Source: Ohtaekwangia kribbensis
GTDB lineage: Bacteria; Bacteroidota; Bacteroidia; Cytophagales; Cyclobacteriaceae
Assembly: GCF_042676245.1 (NCBI RefSeq)
Contig: NZ_JBHTKA010000008.1
Span: forward strand, 124,001 to 188,000
Direction: 5' to 3'
DNA: 64,000 nucleotides
Part shown: in pieces, positions 24,460-32,817 of the stretch
How positions within the stretch are numbered: the first letter of the stretch is position 1
Layout of the letters: each line of letters opens with the position of its first letter
Program-made: the position numbers and the translations under genes
Notes under the pieces: model-generated
Databases searched by the model: none
What the model was told of the DNA's origin: nothing
The model's input: the letters and a program-made list of their open reading frames with translations, nothing else

Positions 24460-25860
24460 CTAAATGTGTATAGCTCTGTTGTCGCTTGCAGCCAGACACG
24501 CTTCTTTCACCGCTTCCATATAGGTAGGGTGCGCGTGCGACATACGTGCAACGTCTTCAGCCGATGCTCTGAATTCCATAGCCGTTACTCCGGCTGCGAT
24601 CATATCGGCAGCACGTGCTCCTATAATGTGTACGCCCAGTATTTCATCCGTCTGCCTATCGGCCAACACTTTTACCAAACCATCGGTATCCATGCTGGCA
24701 CGTGCACGTCCTAAAGCTTTATACGGGAAACTTCCAGTTTTATAGGCTCTTCCGCTTTGCTTCAGTTGTTCTTCTGTATAGCCTACGCTGGCAACTTCAG
24801 GCCAGGTATATACTACACCTGGTATCAGCAGGTAATTAACGTGTGGCTTTTGTCCGGCCAGTTGCTCGGCTACATATACACCTTCTTCTTCTGCTTTGTG
24901 CGCCAGCATAGCACCGCGCACTACATCGCCAATAGCGTATACGTTGTCTACTTTTGTCTTTAAGTGATCATCTACCGGAATCTGTCCTTTCTCAGTTTGA
25001 ATCCCAATCTTGTCGAGACCCAGTCCATCCGTATAAGGTCTGCGACCAATGCTTACAAGACAGTAGTCGCCTTTCAGTTCCAACGCAGTACCGCCATTCT
25101 TCGGCTCTGCTTTTACAACGACCTCGCTGCCGGTATTTTCAACAGCCGTAACTTTATGACCGAGGTATACTTCTATTCCCTGTTTCTTCGCTACGCGAGC
25201 CAGTTCTTTGCCCATCGTTCCATCCATGGTTGGTATCAGGCTGTCCAGGAATTCAACCACCGTTACTTTCGAGCCGATGCGTGCATATACCGAGCCCAGC
25301 TCCATACCAATTACACCTCCACCGATCACAATAAGATGTTTCGGAACTTCTTTCAATTCCAATGCTTCGGTGCTGGATATAATTCTCTTCTTATCGAACG
25401 CTGCGAAAGGAAGCGGTGTAGGTTTTGAACCGGTTGCTATAATTACTTTTTCAGTGGTAAGCGTAGTTTCCTTACCATCTTTACTCGTAACCTTTATTGT
25501 ATTTTTATCTACAAATGATCCAACACCTTTATGAACATCGATCTTGTTTTTCTTCATCAGATACGCAATACCATCTACGTTGGATTTTACCACATCGCCC
25601 TTCCGCTTGATCATCTGTGTGAAATTTACTTTCGGGGCCGGTATATCTATACCGTGTTCAGCAAAGTGCTCCTTTGCGTTTGTGAAGTGTTCAGAAGAAT
25701 CGAGTAACGCTTTGGAAGGAATACATCCTACATTCAAACACGTTCCCCCCAATGTATCGTATTTTTCAACAATAGCCGTTTTAAATCCAAGTTGTGCACA
25801 GCGAATGGCTGCTACATATCCTCCGGGGCCGGAGCCAATAACAATGACGTTGTATTGCAT
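24460..25860 (-). CDS. lpdA: Dihydrolipoyl dehydrogenase (E3)
   Basis: FAD flavoprotein that reoxidises dihydrolipoyl groups of 2-oxo acid dehydrogenase complexes, passing electrons to NAD+. 466 residues, the standard length. FAD site VIGSGPGGYVAAIRCAQ (7-23), redox disulfide GGTCLNVGCIPSK (C41, C46), NAD site VIGGGVIGMELGS, second FAD motif VYAIGDVV, and the C-terminal catalytic HAHPTYMEAVKE. The start is 10 bases after the stop of the DUF6048 gene, so it belongs to the sucA-odhB-DUF6452-DUF6048-lpdA transcription unit and probably serves the 2-oxoglutarate dehydrogenase complex. Confidence 0.97.
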   Translation of the reverse strand: MQYNVIVIGSGPGGYVAAIRCAQLGFKTAIVEKYDTLGGTCLNVGCIPSKALLDSSEHFTNAKEHFAEHGIDIPAPKVNFTQMIKRKGDVVKSNVDGIAYLMKKNKIDVHKGVGSFVDKNTIKVTSKDGKETTLTTEKVIIATGSKPTPLPFAAFDKKRIISSTEALELKEVPKHLIVIGGGVIGMELGSVYARIGSKVTVVEFLDSLIPTMDGTMGKELARVAKKQGIEVYLGHKVTAVENTGSEVVVKAEPKNGGTALELKGDYCLVSIGRRPYTDGLGLDKIGIQTEKGQIPVDDHLKTKVDNVYAIGDVVRGAMLAHKAEEEGVYVAEQLAGQKPHVNYLLIPGVVYTWPEVASVGYTEEQLKQSGRAYKTGSFPYKALGRARASMDTDGLVKVLADRQTDEILGVHIIGARAADMIAAGVTAMEFRASAEDVARMSHAHPTYMEAVKEACLAASDNRAIHI

Positions 25861-25870
25861 AGATCAATAA

Positions 25871-26545
25871 TTATAATTCTAAAAATTTATAAAGTAATCG
25901 AATTGAAATCCCTTCTGTTATCCTGTTGCTGTTATGAACACCTTCATCGTTATCTTCAAAGACCTGCATCATACCAGCACCGGGCACATAGTACAACGGG
26001 AACTGGTCTTCTTTCGGAGTGCTCACAACATAGTTAATACGAACCTGAAAATTTACAGAAATTCTGTCAGATATAGGCAGTGTGTAATTAGGTTGTAATT
26101 CCAGCACAAACAGTTGATTGCGTTGCTTCTTGATGTCTACCAGGTCGCCATAATTATCACCTTCAATTACGATCGTACCCTTCTCCGTAAAGTCAGAGTA
26201 TATCAATCCGAACTGCAGGTTGAAATCATTAAACTTCTTACGTTCTTTGAAGAGAAATTGTCCTACACCCACACGGTAATATAGACCGGTGTTGGCATAG
26301 TCCATATTTCCATAGAGCTCATCCTTGCGTATGTCATTAAAACCAACGGCAACATCAAAAGTTGTATGCGTATTGGTTTTATAGATGATGGAAGGTTCAA
26401 ACACATACCCGCGCTCGAACACAAGCGGAAAGGTTCGCAGAAGGTCAAGACCAAAGTATAAACGATGTGTATCGTAAGTCTGTGCCTGCGTTAGTGTTGC
26501 CAGTAAAAGCAACAGTGTAGTATATACCCATGATCTTTTATTCAT
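25871..26545 (-). CDS. DUF6048 outer-membrane barrel-like protein
   Basis: 224 residues from ATG at 26545. This start overlaps the TAA of the upstream gene in ATGAATAA and directly precedes a signal peptide (KRSWVYTTLLLLLATLTQAQ). The rest alternates polar and aromatic residues as in a small outer-membrane barrel (YFGLDLLRTFPLVFERG, then ANTGLYYRVGVGQFLF, ending ISIRLLYKFLEL). I recognise it as the DUF6048 family, which usually sits beside DUF6452. Function unknown. It lies between the E2 and E3 genes of the 2-oxoglutarate dehydrogenase operon. Confidence 0.75.
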   Translation of the reverse strand: MNKRSWVYTTLLLLLATLTQAQTYDTHRLYFGLDLLRTFPLVFERGYVFEPSIIYKTNTHTTFDVAVGFNDIRKDELYGNMDYANTGLYYRVGVGQFLFKERKKFNDFNLQFGLIYSDFTEKGTIVIEGDNYGDLVDIKKQRNQLFVLELQPNYTLPISDRISVNFQVRINYVVSTPKEDQFPLYYVPGAGMMQVFEDNDEGVHNSNRITEGISIRLLYKFLEL

Positions 26546-26972
26546 CGATGTAAACATAAAGTTCATTGGTATAGTAACTTACTTCATCCGGAAGCCGCGT
26601 AAAGGTGGTTGGCTCTGTAATTTCGAAGTCATCGAGAAAAAGTCGGAAGCCACATCGTTGAGATTCCATTTTAACCGTGCGGCTATAGCGAATAGTAAGG
26701 GTGTCGTTACCGGTACTGGATTCAAATACAACAATGGTTGAGTCGTCTTTGATAGACACCGGTACGTGCCATTGTGTACTCGGATAATCGTAGGTGTCCT
26801 TTTCCTTGCCGCCCACCCCATATACACGGGTGTAGCGCTTTTCCGTGGCGAAGCTTATATATAGCGTGGGCTCGCCTTCCTGGCCATCGCATTCATCGAT
26901 ACAGCCTGTATAGAAAAAAAGACATGAAATAAAAATTACACTCAGGCATCCCTTGAATAATTTATACTTCAT
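26538..26972 (-). CDS. DUF6452 lipoprotein
   Basis: 144 residues. The N-terminus KGCLSVIFISCLFFYTGC is a lipoprotein signal with the lipidated cysteine in YTGC (about residue 24). The rest is a compact beta-rich domain (PTLYISF, VPVSIKDDSTIVVFES, CGFRLFLDDFEI) resembling DUF6452. It is probably anchored in the envelope and paired with the DUF6048 barrel encoded by the overlapping next gene. It starts 31 bases after the odhB stop, so it is read from the same message. Confidence 0.75.
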   Translation of the reverse strand: MKYKLFKGCLSVIFISCLFFYTGCIDECDGQEGEPTLYISFATEKRYTRVYGVGGKEKDTYDYPSTQWHVPVSIKDDSTIVVFESSTGNDTLTIRYSRTVKMESQRCGFRLFLDDFEITEPTTFTRLPDEVSYYTNELYVYIDE

Positions 26973-27003
26973 GTCTTTATAATGAAACTATATGTGATTC
27001 AGA

Positions 27004-28545
27004 TTAAACTCCGAGAATAAGTCTTCCCGGATCTTCCAGTAATTCTTTCACTCGTACCAGGAAGCTTACGGACTCTCTTCCGTCAATGATACGGTGATCA
27101 TACGAAAGCGCGAGGTACATAATCGGACGAACCACCACTTCACCATTCTTTACCACAGGACGCTCAACAATGTTGTGCATACCTAATATAGCAGACTGCG
27201 GAGGGTTGATGATTGGTGTTGAAAGCATGGAGCCGAACACACCACCATTGGTAATGGAGAATGTACCACCTGTCATTTCTTCGATTGACAGTTTACCATC
27301 ACGTCCGCGTGTAGCAAGACGGATAACTTCGCTTTCGATCTGGTTGAATGAAAGTGATTCAGCGTTGCGAATTACCGGCACAACCAAACCACGTGGTGTT
27401 GATACAGCGATAGATATATCGCAGTAGTCGTGGTATATAACTTCATCTTTATCGATCGATGCATTTACCGCAGGGAAATCTTTCAATGCAGTACATACAG
27501 CTTTCGTGAAGAATGACATAAAGCCAAGACCTACGCCATATTTCTCTTTGAACTGATCTTTATACTTGGAACGAAGATCCATTACAGGCTTCATGTCTAC
27601 TTCGTTAAACGTAGTAAGCATAGCCGTTTCGTTCTTCACAGCAACAAGTCTCTTCGCGATTGTTTTACGCAGCGAAGTCATTTTCTCTCTGCGCTCACCA
27701 CGACCACCTCCGCTTACAATCACCGGAGGTGCAGAAGCTGTTTGTGGTTTAGCTTCCTGTTTGGCAGGAGTCGCTGTTGCCTTCTGCGCATCTTCTTTTG
27801 TAATTCTTCCACCTACACCAGAACCGGCAACCTGGTTGGAAGGAATTCCTTTTTCGTCCAGGATCTTCGCAGCCGCAGGTGACGGATGTCCTGCCGCGTA
27901 TGTTTTATCAGCAGCGTTTGCTGTTGTTGCAGCCGGTGCTGTAGCTTGTTTCGTTTGAGCAGGTGCGCCTTCTGTTACTTCTATTTTACAAATCAGGCCG
28001 CCAATAGGAAGTGTTTCTTTTTCTTTGGCAACAATGCGCAGTATACCCGATGCTTCTGCGGGTAGCTCGAACGTTGCTTTATCCGATTCTACTTCAGCAA
28101 TAACTTCGTCAATGTTAACAAAGTCACCGTCTTTCTTCAGCCAGGTAGAAATTGTTACTTCCGTGATGGATTCACCCACAGCAGGAACTTTCATTTCTTT
28201 TACTCCACCGGTAGCTTTCGGTGCTGATGCTGCCGGAGCAGCCGCTGGTGCTTGTGCTGCGGGTTGAGCTGGTGTAGCAGCTGGTTTGGATGCAGCAGCA
28301 GTAGCCTGTCCGTTAGAATCGATCTCGGCTATTACATCACCGATCGGTACAGTATCGCCTTGTTGTTTTACGATCTTCAGAACACCTGCACTTTGTGCAG
28401 TCAGTTCAAAGGTTGCTTTATCAGATTCCAGCTCGGCAATTACTTCATCGAGCTGTACGGTGTCTCCGTCTTTCTTTAACCAGTTTGCAATAGTTACTTC
28501 CGAAATTGATTCGCCTACTGCGGGTACTTTTATCTGTAATGCCAT
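27004..28545 (-). CDS. odhB: 2-oxoglutarate dehydrogenase E2 (dihydrolipoyl succinyltransferase) with two lipoyl domains
   Basis: Core of the 2-oxoglutarate dehydrogenase complex; transfers succinyl groups from lipoyl to CoA. 513 residues: lipoyl domain 1 (1-76, lipoylated K43 in ESDKATFEL), an Ala/Pro linker (80-112), lipoyl domain 2 (116-190, K156), a second linker, an E3/E1-binding segment (ASPAAAKILDEKGI through GSGVGGRITKEDA, about 215-255), and the catalytic domain (about 280-513) with SYDHRIIDGRES carrying the catalytic histidine. Two lipoyl domains instead of the single one in E. coli explain the extra length. It follows sucA after an 89-base gap that contains an inverted repeat. Confidence 0.95.
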   Translation of the reverse strand: MALQIKVPAVGESISEVTIANWLKKDGDTVQLDEVIAELESDKATFELTAQSAGVLKIVKQQGDTVPIGDVIAEIDSNGQATAAASKPAATPAQPAAQAPAAAPAASAPKATGGVKEMKVPAVGESITEVTISTWLKKDGDFVNIDEVIAEVESDKATFELPAEASGILRIVAKEKETLPIGGLICKIEVTEGAPAQTKQATAPAATTANAADKTYAAGHPSPAAAKILDEKGIPSNQVAGSGVGGRITKEDAQKATATPAKQEAKPQTASAPPVIVSGGGRGERREKMTSLRKTIAKRLVAVKNETAMLTTFNEVDMKPVMDLRSKYKDQFKEKYGVGLGFMSFFTKAVCTALKDFPAVNASIDKDEVIYHDYCDISIAVSTPRGLVVPVIRNAESLSFNQIESEVIRLATRGRDGKLSIEEMTGGTFSITNGGVFGSMLSTPIINPPQSAILGMHNIVERPVVKNGEVVVRPIMYLALSYDHRIIDGRESVSFLVRVKELLEDPGRLILGV

Positions 28546-28575
28546 TCGATTGGTTGATTTTATGGATTGTTCAAC

Positions 28576-28622
28576 TGACGTTGGAATTTATACTTCACCT
28601 GAAATATACTCTTCCAACGTCA
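28576..28622. repeat. 11-bp inverted repeat in the sucA-odhB gap
   Basis: tgacgttggaa (28576-28586) and ttccaacgtca (28612-28622) are perfect arms with a 25-base spacer. There is no T-run on either side, so it is not a typical terminator. It may be an mRNA-stability hairpin or a protein-binding palindrome. Confidence 0.55.
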
Positions 28623-28634
28623 ATCTGCTATCAG

Positions 28635-31379
28635 TTAAATTTCAAAAGCTTTATTAACAAGTTTATCCTGCTCTACCTTGTGTACTTTCAGGTAGCCCGT
28701 TGCCGGAGATGCACTTGCCTTGCGTGATACGAACTCAAGATCGTATTTCGGCATCATACGAACAATGTACGATTGTGCTCCCATGTTGGCCGGTTCTTCC
28801 TGCGCCCATACAAGTTTAGCATCTTTATACTTCTTGAGCACGGCTTTCAGTTGTTTTTCCGGGAACGGATGGAGTTGCTCCAGGCGAACAATTGCAGTGT
28901 CTTTGTTCTTACGCTTCTGCTGTACTTCTACCAGGTCGTAATATATTTTACCGCTGCAGAGAATCACACGATTCACTTCTTTCGCATTTACACTGGCATC
29001 ATCCAGCACTTCCGCGAATGAACCCGAAGTGAAATCTTTCAGCGGAGAAATAACAGCCGGATGGCGCAACAATGATTTAGGCGAGAACACCACGCATGGT
29101 TTACGGAACGGCCACGCTACCTGTCTTCTCAACAAATGGAAGAAGTTAGCAGGTGTAGTCGGGTTCGATACAACCATGTTATACTCTGCTGCCAGTTGCA
29201 GAAATCTTTCCGGACGACAGCTTGAATGCTCAGGTCCCTGACCTTCATAACCGTGTGGCAGTAACATTACCATACCGTTCATGCGCTGCCATTTTGATTC
29301 AGCACTTGAGAGGAACTGGTCAATAATTACCTGTGCTCCGTTTACAAAATCACCAAACTGTGCTTCCCACAGAACCAGCGCGGTTGGTGATGACATGGCG
29401 TAACCATACTCAAAACCTAACACGCCAAACTCTGATAACAGCGAGTTATAGATGTGGAATTTAGCCTGGCTCTTGTCAAGGTTATTCAGTCCGCAATACG
29501 GCTCGTTTGTATTCGCATCGAAGAAGTATGCATGGCGGTGTGAGAATGTACCGCGTCTTACATCCTGACCAGACATACGCACCGGAGTTTTTTCCAGAAG
29601 CATAGAACCATAGGCAAGCAATTCTGCTTCTGCCCATCCTAATACTTTCTCCTCGAAGAATGCTGTTGTTCTGTCTTTGAGTAATTTTTCGATCTGCTTC
29701 AGTGGCTTGAAGCCTTCCGGTATATTGGTAAGTGCTTTACCTACTTTCTCAACTACACTTTCTTTGATTCCCGTCTCAGGCGATTTATCAAAATCATCCG
29801 GTTTAGCCCAGCGCATTTGCTCCCACTCTTCTTCAATTTTTTGTGGTTTATAGGGAAGCGGTTTTTGTTTTACTTCGTTGAGTCTGTCCTGAAGCTGGTT
29901 ACGGAAATTCTTATCCATTTCATCAGCCAAAGCTGCATCAACATCACCACGTTCAATCAGTTTTTTCACATAAATCTCGCGTGGGTTCGGATGCTTGGCA
30001 ATGATGTTATAAAGTTTAGGCTGTGTGAATTTCGGTTCATCGCTTTCATTGTGACCATGTCTTCTGTAGCAAAGCAGGTCGATGAAAATGTCTTTTCCGA
30101 ACTTCATGCGATACTCCACTGATAATTTAGCTGCAAAGCTCACCGCTTCAGCATCATCACCATTAACGTGCAGTACAGGAGCGTCAACAATCTTCGCTAT
30201 ATCTGTACAATATATACTGGTACGTGCATCATCATAGTCAGTAGTAAAACCAACCTGGTTGTTGATCACGAAGTGAATCGTTCCACCCGTAGTATAGCCT
30301 GGCAGACCAGACATCTGTACTACTTCGTATACTATACCCTGGCCGGCAACGGCAGCATCTCCGTGAATGAGAATCGCCATACCTTTTGAAAGCTCTCCTT
30401 TATACTCGTCATCAATCTGACCACGGGTATAACCAAGCACCAATGGATCAACTGCCTCCAAGTGCGAAGGGTTAGGCGTAAGCTTTACATATATCTTTTT
30501 GCCGGATGGTGTATTGATGTGACTTGAATACCCCAGGTGGTACTTCACGTCACCATCACCCATGGTAAGGTTCTCCGGACTTACGTTTCCTTCGAACTCT
30601 GTAAAGATCTGCTCGTAGGTTTTACCAAGTATGTTAGCCAGTACGTTGAGGCGACCGCGGTGCGCCATACCGATAACAACTTCTTTTACATCCAGCTCAG
30701 CCGCTACGTTAATTACAGTGTTCAGTGCAGGAATTGTATTCTCCCCACCTTCCAGCGAGAAACGTTTTTGCCCGAGGAATTTTGTATGAAGGAAGTTTTC
30801 GAATACAACCGCTTCGTTGAGTTTATTCAGAATGCGCTTTTTCTCGTCTTGCGCAGGATTATAGGTGTAATATTCCTTTTCAATTTTCTGATACAACCAC
30901 GCGCGCACATCATCATTGCGAATGAAGTTGTGTTCAAAACCGATAGGTCCTAAATATACCGCGTTCAGTTTCTCAATGATCTTGCGCAACGTTGAGCGTT
31001 GCATGCCAATTTCAGCTGCTACATCAAACTCTGTATCAAGATCAGCATCGGTTAACCCAACGCTCTTGTGATCGAGGTTTACATTATGATTTCTTCTTTC
31101 GCGTACCGGGTTTGTTTTCGATTTCAGGTGACCGAAAGAGCGATACTGAAAAATGAGATTTCGAACCTGCGTCTCTTTTATAGAGAGTGAATCTGCTACA
31201 GTACCTGCAGGTGCGCCATTGCCGTTTGCTTTGTCACCATAACGTTCCTGTGAGAAGTCATATCCTTCAAAGAACTTTTGCCAGGTGGCGTCAACAGAGG
31301 TTGGATCCTTTTTATAATTTTGATAGAGTTGATCGAGATAACCAACGTCTGCATTTGAGATGTATGAATATTTGTCCAT
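28635..31379 (-). CDS. sucA: 2-oxoglutarate dehydrogenase E1 component
   Basis: Thiamine-diphosphate enzyme that decarboxylates 2-oxoglutarate in the TCA cycle and loads succinyl onto E2. 914 residues, the normal length. N-terminal YLDQLYQNYKKDPTSVDATW is the peripheral-subunit-binding segment, followed by the dehydrogenase domain (GMAHRGRLNVLANILGK, HGDAAVAGQGIVYE, then NNQVGFTT in the cofactor region), the transketolase-like domain (GQDVRRGTFSHRHAYFFD) and the C-terminal domain (LVWAQEEPANMGAQSYI). It is first in its operon, with its own promoter box at 31399-31406. Confidence 0.97.
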   Translation of the reverse strand: MDKYSYISNADVGYLDQLYQNYKKDPTSVDATWQKFFEGYDFSQERYGDKANGNGAPAGTVADSLSIKETQVRNLIFQYRSFGHLKSKTNPVRERRNHNVNLDHKSVGLTDADLDTEFDVAAEIGMQRSTLRKIIEKLNAVYLGPIGFEHNFIRNDDVRAWLYQKIEKEYYTYNPAQDEKKRILNKLNEAVVFENFLHTKFLGQKRFSLEGGENTIPALNTVINVAAELDVKEVVIGMAHRGRLNVLANILGKTYEQIFTEFEGNVSPENLTMGDGDVKYHLGYSSHINTPSGKKIYVKLTPNPSHLEAVDPLVLGYTRGQIDDEYKGELSKGMAILIHGDAAVAGQGIVYEVVQMSGLPGYTTGGTIHFVINNQVGFTTDYDDARTSIYCTDIAKIVDAPVLHVNGDDAEAVSFAAKLSVEYRMKFGKDIFIDLLCYRRHGHNESDEPKFTQPKLYNIIAKHPNPREIYVKKLIERGDVDAALADEMDKNFRNQLQDRLNEVKQKPLPYKPQKIEEEWEQMRWAKPDDFDKSPETGIKESVVEKVGKALTNIPEGFKPLKQIEKLLKDRTTAFFEEKVLGWAEAELLAYGSMLLEKTPVRMSGQDVRRGTFSHRHAYFFDANTNEPYCGLNNLDKSQAKFHIYNSLLSEFGVLGFEYGYAMSSPTALVLWEAQFGDFVNGAQVIIDQFLSSAESKWQRMNGMVMLLPHGYEGQGPEHSSCRPERFLQLAAEYNMVVSNPTTPANFFHLLRRQVAWPFRKPCVVFSPKSLLRHPAVISPLKDFTSGSFAEVLDDASVNAKEVNRVILCSGKIYYDLVEVQQKRKNKDTAIVRLEQLHPFPEKQLKAVLKKYKDAKLVWAQEEPANMGAQSYIVRMMPKYDLEFVSRKASASPATGYLKVHKVEQDKLVNKAFEI

Positions 31380-31398
31380 GGTTTTTATAGAAAGTGAA

Positions 31399-31406
31399 CA
31401 AATGTA
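31399..31406 (-). promoter_or_regulatory. -7 box for sucA
   Basis: TACATTTG on the minus strand fits TAnnTTTG exactly and ends 19 bases before the sucA ATG. It lies downstream of the terminator at 31475-31506, so sucA transcription need not pass that terminator. Confidence 0.6.
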
Positions 31407-31474
31407 GAGAAGGTGGTTTTCATAAAAAAACCGTTAAATCGCATAAACAATTATTTGCGGGTTAATTCATAAAA

Positions 31475-31506
31475 AAAGGCACTTCACACGAATGAGAAGT
31501 GCCTTT
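31475..31506 (-). terminator. Orphan intrinsic terminator upstream of sucA
   Basis: An 11-bp perfect stem (31475-31485 with 31496-31506) with a 10-base loop is followed on the minus strand by a run of seven Ts as part of cctttttttta-like sequence. Divergent genes flank it, so no annotated gene ends here. Confidence 0.8.
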
Positions 31507-31723
31507 GTCCGCTCTGGAAATTAAAAGCTATCAGGTTTGATGGGACTATGTATCCTGGAGAGAATAAGCTTCGAATCTTTCACTTTAGAATGGGCTCGTG
31601 TTCGCGGTTATATGTTTAAACTTCATTTGACTGTACGGTTGAATCGGATATAATTGTTCTCAATTCGATGTAATTATAATTCAACGTGACAAAAAATCAC
31701 ATTTTTAGCGCACAAAATTCACA

Positions 31724-31740
31724 CGCACGGAATCGCACGG
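31724..31740. repeat. Tandem heptamers next to the HTH gene promoter
   Basis: cgcacgg occurs at 31724-31730 and 31734-31740, a 10-base period that puts both copies on one helix face, 17 bases upstream of the -7 box at 31757. A possible operator, for example for autoregulation by the HTH protein. Confidence 0.3.
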
Positions 31741-31756
31741 TATGTAAGAAGCGCTC

Positions 31757-31764
31757 TAAGTTTG
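31757..31764 (+). promoter_or_regulatory. -7 box directly before the HTH gene
   Basis: TAAGTTTG fits TAnnTTTG exactly and ends 4 bases before the ATG at 31769, implying a leaderless or nearly leaderless mRNA. Confidence 0.6.
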
Positions 31765-31768
31765 TGAC

Positions 31769-32107
31769 ATGGCGTTACACATTGGACGAGAAATTGAAAT
31801 CAGATATAAAGAATCTGGCCTTAAACTTTCAGAATTTGCCAAAAGGCTGAACACAAGTTCACGTAATGTTTATGATATCTTCGAACGAAGTGAGATCAAA
31901 ACAGATCAGCTGGAAAGGATTAGCAAAATTCTGAATTTCAATTTTTTCTCGCTTTATCAGGATAGCGGTGTGCAGGAGGCAAATGTTCCGTACACGCGAA
32001 AAGAGAAAAACAATTCAATCTCCATAGTTGTTGAATTAGACGGGCAAGACAGCACGTTAAATCAACTGGTGCACAAGTTAACCGCGATCAACAAGACTTT
32101 GAACTAG
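31769..32107 (+). CDS. Small XRE-like helix-turn-helix regulator
   Basis: 112 residues. Residues about 5-62 form an XRE-type HTH: LKLSEFAKRLNTSSRNVYDIFER gives the two helices, and the segment after it (ERISKILNFNFFSLYQD) matches the end of the domain. The C-terminal 45 residues hold no recognised domain. Likely a DNA-binding transcription factor, possibly acting on its own promoter, where two heptamer repeats lie. It shares length and layout with the HTH protein at 51972-52310. It is 108 bases upstream of the rpsP cluster, which has its own promoter. Confidence 0.8.
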   Translation: MALHIGREIEIRYKESGLKLSEFAKRLNTSSRNVYDIFERSEIKTDQLERISKILNFNFFSLYQDSGVQEANVPYTRKEKNNSISIVVELDGQDSTLNQLVHKLTAINKTLN

Positions 32108-32136
32108 GCGAATGTCAGCCAATTCGTTACGAAGGG

Positions 32137-32166
32137 TTGTCGGGCCAAAAAAAAGCGTTAACTTTG
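32137..32166 (+). promoter_or_regulatory. Full Bacteroidota promoter of the rpsP cluster
   Basis: TTG (32137-32139), 19 bases, then TAACTTTG (32159-32166). Both elements and the spacing match the phylum consensus. The leader to the ATG at 32216 is about 43 bases. Confidence 0.75.
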
Positions 32167-32215
32167 CGACCTTTAAAAATCAGGACGAGTTCCACATTTT
32201 AAAAACTAACAAGAG

Positions 32216-32743
32216 ATGGTTAAAATCAGATTGGCCCGCAGAGGCCGCAAGAAACTGGCGATGTTCGATGTAGTCGTTGCTGACGCCAGAGCTCCACGCG
32301 ATGGACGCTTTATTGAAAAAATCGGGACTTATAATCCCCTCACCAACCCTGCAACGATCGACCTGAAAGACGATCGCGCTTTTCATTGGGTTATGAACGG
32401 TGCACAGCCTAGCGATACTGTTAAAGCTATGCTTTCTTACCGTGGTATCTTAATGAAGAAGCACCTCCAGATTGGTGTTATTAAAGGTGCTTTAACACAA
32501 GACCAGGCTGATGCTAAATTAGCTGACTGGTTGAAAGGTAAAGATGCCAAGATCGAAGCGAAGCGCAACAAACTTTCAGAAGCTAAACAAGCTGACCTGA
32601 AAGCTCGTAAAGCTGCTGAAACAAAAGTGAAAGAAGCTCGTGCTGAAGCTATTCGTAAGAAAGCTGAAGTTGCTGCCGCTGCTCCATCAGCTCCTGCTGA
32701 AGCTGCCGCTGAAGGCGAAGCTCCTGCTGCTGAACAAGCTTAA
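32216..32743 (+). CDS. rpsP: 30S ribosomal protein S16 with long C-terminal tail
   Basis: 175 residues; the S16 core is the first 85 or so (VKIRLARRGRKKLAMFDVVVADARAPRDGRFIEKIG is split over the first two strands, then NPLTNPATIDL and DTVKAMLSYRGI). The remaining 90 residues are Lys/Ala/Glu-rich (KAAETKVKEARAEAIRKKAE) and end in an Ala/Pro/Glu stretch. Most bacteria have S16 of 80-90 residues; a charged extension is, to my knowledge, common in Bacteroidota. It is first in the conserved rpsP-rimM-trmD-rplS order. Confidence 0.96.
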   Translation: MVKIRLARRGRKKLAMFDVVVADARAPRDGRFIEKIGTYNPLTNPATIDLKDDRAFHWVMNGAQPSDTVKAMLSYRGILMKKHLQIGVIKGALTQDQADAKLADWLKGKDAKIEAKRNKLSEAKQADLKARKAAETKVKEARAEAIRKKAEVAAAAPSAPAEAAAEGEAPAAEQA

Positions 32744-32764
32744 TTATTTGAAATTGAATTGTGT

Positions 32765-32792
32765 GCCGGTTCCGATCTTCTTCGGGACCGGC
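32765..32792 (+). terminator. Hairpin between rpsP and rimM
   Basis: gccggttccga (32765-32775) pairs with tcgggaccggc (32782-32792) with one G-U pair and is followed by atatttatttt. A weak or partial terminator that would keep S16 mRNA in excess over the modification genes. Confidence 0.55.
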
Positions 32793-32817
32793 ATATTTAT
32801 TTTAGGAATGTGCCTCC

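Larger units (their letters stand above)
31380..31768. other. 389-base gap between sucA and the HTH gene, with signs of a small minus-strand transcript
   Basis: The gap contains the sucA promoter box, a complete minus-strand terminator (31475-31506) with no annotated gene ending at it, a 13-codon minus-strand frame (31585-31626, MKFKHITANTSPF), an imperfect minus-strand box GAATTTTG (31713-31720), and two heptamers cgcacgg near the HTH promoter. A small RNA or leader unit reading leftward between about 31705 and 31475 would explain the terminator. No known RNA family was recognised. Confidence 0.4.
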
